Assembly (NCBI GenBank): GCA_030490835.1
Contig: CM059972.1
Coordinates: forward strand, 91,311,137 to 91,375,136
Direction: 5' to 3'
DNA length: 64,000 nt
Source: Annona cherimola
Lineage: Eukaryota > Streptophyta > Magnoliopsida > Magnoliales > Annonaceae
Positions 60,182 to 64,000 of the stretch are shown here, piece by piece (the stretch's first letter is position 1; every line of letters starts with the position of its first letter). The position numbers and the translations under genes were made by a program. The notes under the pieces are model-generated. The model did no database searches, had not been told where the DNA came from, and saw only the letters and a program-made list of their open reading frames with translations.

Positions 60182-60186
60182 CTTAG

Positions 60187-60482
60187 TAGTGCTAAATACA
60201 GTAGACTTTGATGTTGTCTTGGGTATGGACTAGTTATCTAAGTGGTGAGCAGTTGTATACTGTGAGGAGAACCAAATTGTGATTAGACCTAAGGATACCT
60301 TACCTTTCACATTTCTTGGAAAACCGCAAGGCAGTGTTTCCAAGTTGGTTTCTGCTACGAGAGCTATGAGCCTTATTCAAAAGAAATGTGTGGGATTTCT
60401 AACATCGATGGTAGATGCAAAAATAGAAACGAGGAGATTTGATGAGATATCAATTGCTAAGAAATTTCAATGTATTTCTAGA
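60187..60482 (+). pseudogene. Gypsy protease, C-terminal part and linker to RT
   Basis: DFDVVLGMD followed by a stop at the usual Trp, then LSKW and VIRPKDTLPFTFLGKP. This is the standard end of plant chromovirus proteases. It continues the frame of 57034-57262 across the LTR insertion. Confidence 0.78.
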
Positions 60483-60589
60483 TGATTTGATGAGTTTTCT
60501 TGTAAAGAAAGAACTATAGTTTAGATAGAGTTATGCACAAGAATAGAAACCATTTCAAAGGCTTCTTGCTAAACGACGTTATAGAGCTT

Positions 60590-61330
60590 AAGGAGTTGAA
60601 GAAACAATTGTATAAATCATTAGACAGGGGATTTATCCAACCTAGTGTCTCATCATGGGGTGCTCCAATATTATTTATGAAGAAGAAGGATGGTACTTTT
60701 TGACTTTGCACTCATTATAGGAAGCTCAACAAAGTGATTATAAAAAATAAGTACCTATTGCAGAGGATTAATGACTTATTAGATCAGTTATAAGGTACTT
60801 GTGTTTGTTTAAGGTTATTTTGTAGTTTAGGTATCATCAGGTGCAAGTTCAAGATGAGAATGTACTAAAGACGACATTTAGAATGAGGTGTGATCATTAT
60901 GAGTTCTTAGTGATAACATTTGGCTTAACTCGTGCCCCAATGCTCTTTATGGACTTAATGAACCAAGTATTCGAGGATTACTTAGATTAATTTATGGTGG
61001 TTTTCATTGATGATATTTTAACATATTCGAAAAGTGATAAGGAGCATGAGAAAGATTTGAGGATGACCTTGCACCACGCAGAAGCTAAGGGAGTAACAAG
61101 TTTATGCGAAACTCAAGAAATATGATTTTTTTCTATGAGTAGTATCATTATTGGGTCATATGGTGCCAATAGATGACATAATAGTAGAATGTCATAAGAT
61201 AGAGGCAATAATGAGTTGGGTAAAATCGATTAATGTAATGGAGGTGAGGAGTTTTTCGAGGTTAGTAGGATATTGTAGGATATTTGTGGAGGAATTCTCT
61301 ATGATTGTAGTTCCTTTAAAGAAACCAACT
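60590..61330 (+). pseudogene. Gypsy reverse transcriptase remnant
   Basis: [25 protein letters not shown] and FMKKKDGTF lie at 60590-60700, and KLNKVIIKNKY at 60722-60755. VFIDDILTYSKS at 60995-61035 is the catalytic motif, with F-I-D-D. EAIMSWVKSINVMEVRSF lies at 61200-61255. It is broken by stops and shifts. Confidence 0.82.
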
Positions 61331-61399
61331 AAAAGTAGATTAAGTATGATTGGACTAATAACTATGAAGAGGCTTTTCGAGAGTCAAAGAGGAGATTAG

Positions 61400-61780
61400 T
61401 GAAAGCAGCACAGTGCTTTGAGATATATAGTGATGCATTGAAGAAAGGATTAGGCTATGCTCTTATGCAAAATGGAAAGTGATAGCTTATGTATCTAGCG
61501 AATTAAAGCCTCATGACTAGAATTATCTTACACATGATTTAGTGTTGGTAGCTGTGGTGTTTGCATTAAAAATTTAGAGACATTATCTATATGGAGATAA
61601 ATGTGATATATACACTACTCATAAGAGCTTGAAGTATATATTCATACGAAAGGAGTTAAATTTGAGATAGAGAGATGGTTAAAGTTGTTAAATGATTATG
61701 ACTTGTTGATTCACTGTCATCTAAGGAAAGCAAACATGGTAGCAAATGCAGTTAGTAGGAAGTCAAGTAGTAGTATGGCA
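61400..61780 (+). pseudogene. Gypsy RNase H remnant
   Basis: CFEIYSDALKKGLGYALMQNGK at 61415-61482 corresponds to the usual Y-[ST]-D-A-S-x-x-G-L-G. A degenerate HRSLKY-like segment (HKSLKYIF) lies at 61620-61645, followed by a degraded linker. Confidence 0.7.
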
Positions 61781-62249
61781 AATTTCATTATTAGTTAGCT
61801 AGCTGTTTTTGTGGAGATGAGAAGAATGAATTTACATATTGGTGCGGAAGGACTAGTGGCACTAATGAGTCAATTGATGTTGCTTCCTACTTTGACAGAT
61901 GAAATTAAGTAGGCTCAAAAAGATATAATAGACAAGGATTTCTTAAAGATCATTAAGAGAGCAAAAAAAATCTGAGTTATTTGATTGCACAGTAAATGAC
62001 GATGGTGTTCTCAGTATAGAGGGCGATTAATTATTCCCATAAGAGCTCCAGTTATAGCAGGGATTCTACAAGACACTCATTATTCTCCATACATTATTCA
62101 CCTAAAATCTAAGGTAGCAATTTTGGTGGAGTGGGATGAAGTAGGATATGGTTGAGTTTGTGATAAAGTATTTAACTTATTAGCTAGTTAAAGTTGAGCA
62201 TTAGAGGCCAAGAGGATTATTTCAACCTATAAAGTCGTTTGAATGAAAG

Positions 62250-62650
62250 TGGGAAGAGATCACTATAGGTATCATTGTGAATTTACCTAAGATAAGTGGA
62301 TGATATGATAGTGTACAGGCAATTATGAACATGTTAACCAAATCAGCACATTTCATTTCAATCAAGATGATCTTTATAATAAAGAAGTTGACTTGGATAC
62401 ATTATAAGAATACAATGAGACTGCATAGAGTTATAAGATTTATTATCTCACATAAAAGTTTCACTTTTACTTCAAAGTTTTGAAAAGCATTACAGACAAC
62501 TATGAGTACTCAGTTGAAGTTTAGGTTTAATTTTTATACTCATGCTGATGGGCATACGGAGAGAGTTAATTAGCAGCTTGAGGATACGTTGAGGTCATGT
62601 ATGCTAGATTGAGGTAGCGTCTAGAGTGAGTATTTGGTGCTTTGCTAGAA
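62250..62650 (+). pseudogene. Gypsy integrase core remnant
   Basis: MNMLTKSAHFISIK near 62325-62365, LHRVIRFIISHKSFTF near 62420-62470 (usual LHGVP..IVSDRD..FTS), and STQLKFRFNFYTHADGHTERVN (62500-62565), matching the conserved ...HPQTDGQTERVN block. The central Asp of the SDRD motif is replaced. Confidence 0.75.
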
Positions 62651-63039
62651 TTTACATATAATAATAATTACCATTCTACTATCATGATGACACCATTTGA
62701 AGTATTACATGATAGGAAGTACAGATCACCGTTATGCTGGGATGCATTAGAAGAGTAAAATTTTGGGTCCTTAGATGATAGCAAAGATGTAAGAGAAGAT
62801 ATATCATATACATGAAAAACTGTTGATGGCTTAGTTTAAGCTAAAGAATTGTGTTGACACTTGGAGACCATTGGAGTTCATGGTGAGGGGATGTGTTGTT
62901 CAATGTATCACTTATGAATGGAGTTGTTAGATTCAGAAAGAAAGATAAGTTAAATCTAATATATGTAGGTCCTCATGAGATATTAGGGAACCTGCGTAAA
63001 GTTGCATGTAGGTTGGTGCACCTCCAATGACATCAAGAG

Positions 63040-63300
63040 TTTATATTGTATTTCATGTATCAATAATAAGAAAATATGAGCTAAATCCCTTCCATGTTTT
63101 ATGGTCAAAGTAGATCTTTGTTAAAGATAACTTGTAGTACGATAAGAGGCAATTAGAGTCTTGGACAATAAGACTATGTAATTGAGAAACAAGGAAATTA
63201 AATTTGTAAGAGTCCAGTGGAGTAACCATTTTGAGGAGATAATGTGAGAGTGACAAGGGGAGATATGATCCAAATATCAAGACGTTGTAGTGTAACTTAT
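63040..63300 (+). pseudogene. Integrase C-terminus with chromodomain-like tail
   Basis: KYELNPFHVL near 63075 corresponds to the pre-chromodomain K-x-x-x-D-P-x-H-V-L. VQWSNHFEE, in another frame near 63210-63240, resembles the chromodomain V-x-W. The chromodomain aims insertion at histone-marked chromatin in chromoviruses. Identification is limited by decay. Confidence 0.5.
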
Positions 63301-63336
63301 TTTCAAGGATGAAAGTATTTGTAAGGCGAGTAGAAT

Positions 63337-64000
63337 ATAAGACCTTTAAAGTATTTATTTATAAATAATATTAATAGAGGAACTATTCTGAAAAATTATA
63401 AAACCTCTTTTAAACTCCTCTAACATCATACAACTAGTTGTGTTAAAAACCAAAAAAATGATAAAGCAAGATAACAGAAGAGAAAGAAGAGAAGAGAGAG
63501 AGAGGAGAAGAAGAGAAGAAAGAAGAAAAAGGAGAAGACGAAGGGGAATTTAAGAGGTAGATCTATCTTTGGAATGGTTTGAAGCTCAGAAGATTTGGAG
63601 AAAAAGGAGGTGAAAATTATGCAATCAATTAATTTTTAATTTTTCTTTGTTTCTTTTATCTATTTATTTAATTAATATATTATGATGAATTTGGAATAGT
63701 TTGACATGAATTTGATGTTAGGATTAAAAATTTTAAAACGTAATAGCATCAAGAAAAAGGGATTTTCTATAGAAATAAAATATGAGCATGAAACCTTGAT
63801 AAATAATTTTAGAAAGATATTTTTGTGGTGAAATAATTATCGTTTTAACTTTTTAGGTGACAGAAAAGATGAATGTCTTCAGATAGGTGTCTGGAACTCG
63901 AGAATGATAAAATAAGAGTATTTGATGATCAAATAATAAGACAAACCACAATAACATATAATTTTAATGTGAACAACCATTAAATATAAAGAAGAAATCA
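63337..64000 (+). repeat. Probable 3' LTR (partial) of the gypsy element
   Basis: It begins TATAAGACC after a degraded purine-rich motif and contains a purine-rich GAAGAGAG tract at 63475-63545. It runs to the window end. The matching 5' LTR is not in view, so the start is inferred. Confidence 0.4.

Larger units (their letters stand above)
57000..64000 (+). mobile_element. Degenerate Ty3/gypsy chromovirus-type retrotransposon, right end outside the window
   Basis: The plus-strand order is protease (57034-57262, then 60187-60290 after a solo LTR insertion), RT (60590-61330), RNase H (61400-61780), integrase (62250-62650) and a chromodomain-like end (63040-63300). The probable start of the 3' LTR is near 63337 (TATAAGACC after a degraded purine-rich GACGAAAG-type motif). 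No 5' LTR or gag was recognised to the left. Many stops and frameshifts occur. A Del/Tekay-like affiliation is suggested by the chromodomain position and LTR style. Confidence 0.78.

Overview
This window is AT-rich plant (angiosperm) nuclear DNA. The evidence is a two-exon plant-type GPAT gene, plant L1-type LINEs with a DUF4283-like ORF1 and a C-terminal RNase H, Ty3/gypsy LTR elements and abundant MITEs. The species cannot be named from the sequence. Only one host protein-coding gene is convincing. It lies on the minus strand at 51225-54066 and encodes a 493-residue glycerol-3-phosphate acyltransferase of the GPAT4/6/8 (cutin) clade, with both phosphatase and acyltransferase motifs intact and an intron that appears to be of the rare GC-AG type.

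The rest is mostly transposable elements, several nested to two or three levels and dated relative to one another by target-site duplications (TSDs). Positions 1-1620 resemble an eroded LTR region. Positions 2.2-16.0 kb are gene-poor, with many MITEs, including a dense cluster (10.4-15.2 kb) of hairpin elements set in (TA)n runs. Positions 16-23 kb hold tRNA-derived SINE copies, a 120-bp tandem duplication and fragments of LTR and LINE sequence.

From about 23.0 to 36.1 kb lies one old minus-strand LINE (LINE-B), broken by two later insertions. One is a 1984-bp solo LTR (23703-25686, TSD ATCTC). The other is a 5998-bp Tat-like Ty3/gypsy element (26607-32604, TSD ACTAG) that has lost its integrase core and carries an antisense ORF remnant. 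Another solo LTR (36163-37969, TSD TTGGG) sits at the 5' edge of LINE-B.

At 39.0-47.5 kb a hAT-like MITE contains a 5'-truncated LINE (TSD AGGTTAGTGGA), which in turn contains an almost intact full-length LINE-A (39824-45883, 17-bp TSD). LINE-A has no frameshift and five in-frame stops. At 48-50.8 kb another minus-strand LINE fragment sits inside a MITE arm. After the GPAT gene (51.2-54.1 kb) come more MITEs. The right end (57.0-64 kb) is a degenerate chromovirus-type gypsy element whose protease is split by a 2916-bp solo LTR.

I found no RNA gene, CRISPR array or wholly new system. The most notable points are the GC-AG intron, the resolvable insertion history, the palindromic tandem array in the Tat-like element, and the repeated CCGTCCA motif upstream of the TATA box in one solo LTR.
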